This document shows positions 63,315 to 64,000 of a DNA stretch of 64,000 bases, in pieces. The notes under the pieces were generated by a model, which worked only from the letters and a program-made list of their open reading frames with translations, had not been told where the DNA came from and did not search any database. Position 1 is the first letter of the stretch; each line of letters opens with the position of its first letter. Source of the DNA: Streptomyces sp. WMMB 322 (GTDB taxonomy: Bacteria; Actinomycetota; Actinomycetes; Streptomycetales; Streptomycetaceae). Both the position numbers and the translations under genes were made by a program. The DNA is taken from contig NZ_FMHI01000003.1 of the NCBI RefSeq assembly GCF_900090145.1, positions 86,228 to 150,227 of the forward strand, given 5' to 3'.

Positions 63315-64000
63315 CGGGCGCTCCCCCCGGGAGTACGGTCGCGCAACGCCCGCAGGTAGACCACCGCAGTCACCATGGACATCGCCAGGACCACCAGGGC
63401 GATGGCCGCGGCCACGTCCGCGTTCTGGAGCGAGGTGTACCAGTGGTAGGTCTCGCCCACGAGCAGCGGGAAGTTGTCGCCGGTCAAGGCCTGCGCCACG
63501 GCGAAGGTCTGGAAGGCGAGGATGGTGCGCAGGATCAGGGCGACCTGGAGGCTGGGGCGCAGCTGCGGCAGCAGCACGTGGCGCAGCCGCTGCCAGTAGC
63601 TCGCACCGAACACCTCGGCGGCCTCCTCGTAGTCCCTCGGGATGCCCTGCATCCCGGCCACCACGATGACCAGTACCAGTGAGGTGGCGCGCCAGACCTC
63701 GGCGACCAGGATGCACAGGAAGACGGTCAGCGGGTGCTGGTAGGAGAGCCAGGAATAGGTCGGCAGCCCCAGGTCGTGCAGCACCGAGTTGAGGTAGCCG
63801 CGGTCGCTGAAGATCGACAGCCAGACCAGGCCGGCCGCCAGGTCGCTGATCGCCAGCGGGATGACCCATGTGTAGAACCACAGCTGGGAGAACCGGGGCC
63901 GGGCACGCAGCATCAGGGCCATGGAGATGGCGAAGGCGAACTGGAGCGGGATCACCACGGTGATCAGCAGCACGGTGTTGCGCACCGACGGCCAGAACTG
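63311..64000 (-). CDS. Sugar ABC transporter permease (MalF type), 5' end outside the window
   Basis: The last 230 codons of a MalF-type permease; the frame continues past base 64000 and the start is not seen. At least four hydrophobic helices are present, beginning NTVLLITVVIPLQFAFAIS, and the EAA motif EEAAEVFGASYWQRLRHVLLP. Its TGA overlaps the next permease's ATG by four bases. A solute-binding-protein gene would be expected upstream, beyond the window. Confidence 0.92.
   Translation of the reverse strand, partial: QFWPSVRNTVLLITVVIPLQFAFAISMALMLRARPRFSQLWFYTWVIPLAISDLAAGLVWLSIFSDRGYLNSVLHDLGLPTYSWLSYQHPLTVFLCILVAEVWRATSLVLVIVVAGMQGIPRDYEEAAEVFGASYWQRLRHVLLPQLRPSLQVALILRTILAFQTFAVAQALTGDNFPLLVGETYHWYTSLQNADVAAAIALVVLAMSMVTAVVYLRALRDRTPGGSAR

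Overview
The window is high-GC actinobacterial chromosome, almost certainly Streptomyces. Support comes from the gene content and order: clpP1 next to tig, an Fe-type sodF with a Nur-type box, snapalysin beside a LysR regulator, a csnR/csnH/csnK chitosan-oligosaccharide locus, a dynB-dynA dynamin pair next to ssbB, mycothiol-type redox genes, frequent GTG/TTG starts and GC-rich hairpin terminators. It reads as core chromosome with small mobile remnants. No prophage, CRISPR array, rRNA or biosynthetic cluster is visible.

Layout. 1-6.3 kb: partial clpP1 with a ClgR-type box, tig, tRNA-Pro, a class A beta-lactamase-like secreted protein, tRNA-Gly, a micro membrane protein and a membrane acyltransferase. 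6.5-14 kb: membrane PP2C phosphatase, Eis-type acetyltransferase, nei/rpiB pair, bioY, amino-acid permease, sodF. 14-24.9 kb: DsbA-like mycothiol oxidoreductase, two M1 aminopeptidases flanking a LysR-snapalysin divergent pair, and a Tat-exported metallophosphoesterase. 24.9-29.7 kb: an EamA transporter interrupted in frame by a 270-bp MITE, a secreted serine hydrolase, a second MITE sitting on the stop codon of an AbiEi/nuclease-like gene, and two unknown small proteins. 30-39.6 kb: secreted GH84 hexosaminidase, HNH nuclease, MscS channel and the compact csnR-csnH-csnK operon. 39.7-44.8 kb: a signalling module of coiled-coil protein, zinc-ribbon PP2C and zinc-ribbon/FHA protein. 45-52.6 kb: TSUP carrier, PCMT-like methyltransferase, two-gene ABC exporter, truncated haemoglobin, thioesterase pair, ABC-F protein. 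52.8-59.4 kb: a sortase-anchored thioester-family protein lacking its cysteine, ssbB, dynB and dynA. 59.7-64 kb: tRNA-Arg, then a GH63 glucosylglycerate-hydrolase-like gene co-transcribed with a sugar ABC importer that runs off the window.

How genes work together. Three themes stand out: extracellular macromolecule use (snapalysin plus aminopeptidases; GH84; csn kinase and GH4), sporulation-stage cell biology (DynA/DynB septation and SsbB segregation), and uptake with hydrolysis of a compatible-solute-like glycoside (ABC importer plus GH63). The items most worth checking are the in-frame MITE in the EamA gene, the Cys-to-Gly change in the thioester protein, the csn operon without its transporter genes, the Glu-Asp instead of Asp-Asp pair in GH84, and the 97-residue repeat-tailed protein of unknown function. 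All functional calls rest on reading motifs by eye; no database search was run.
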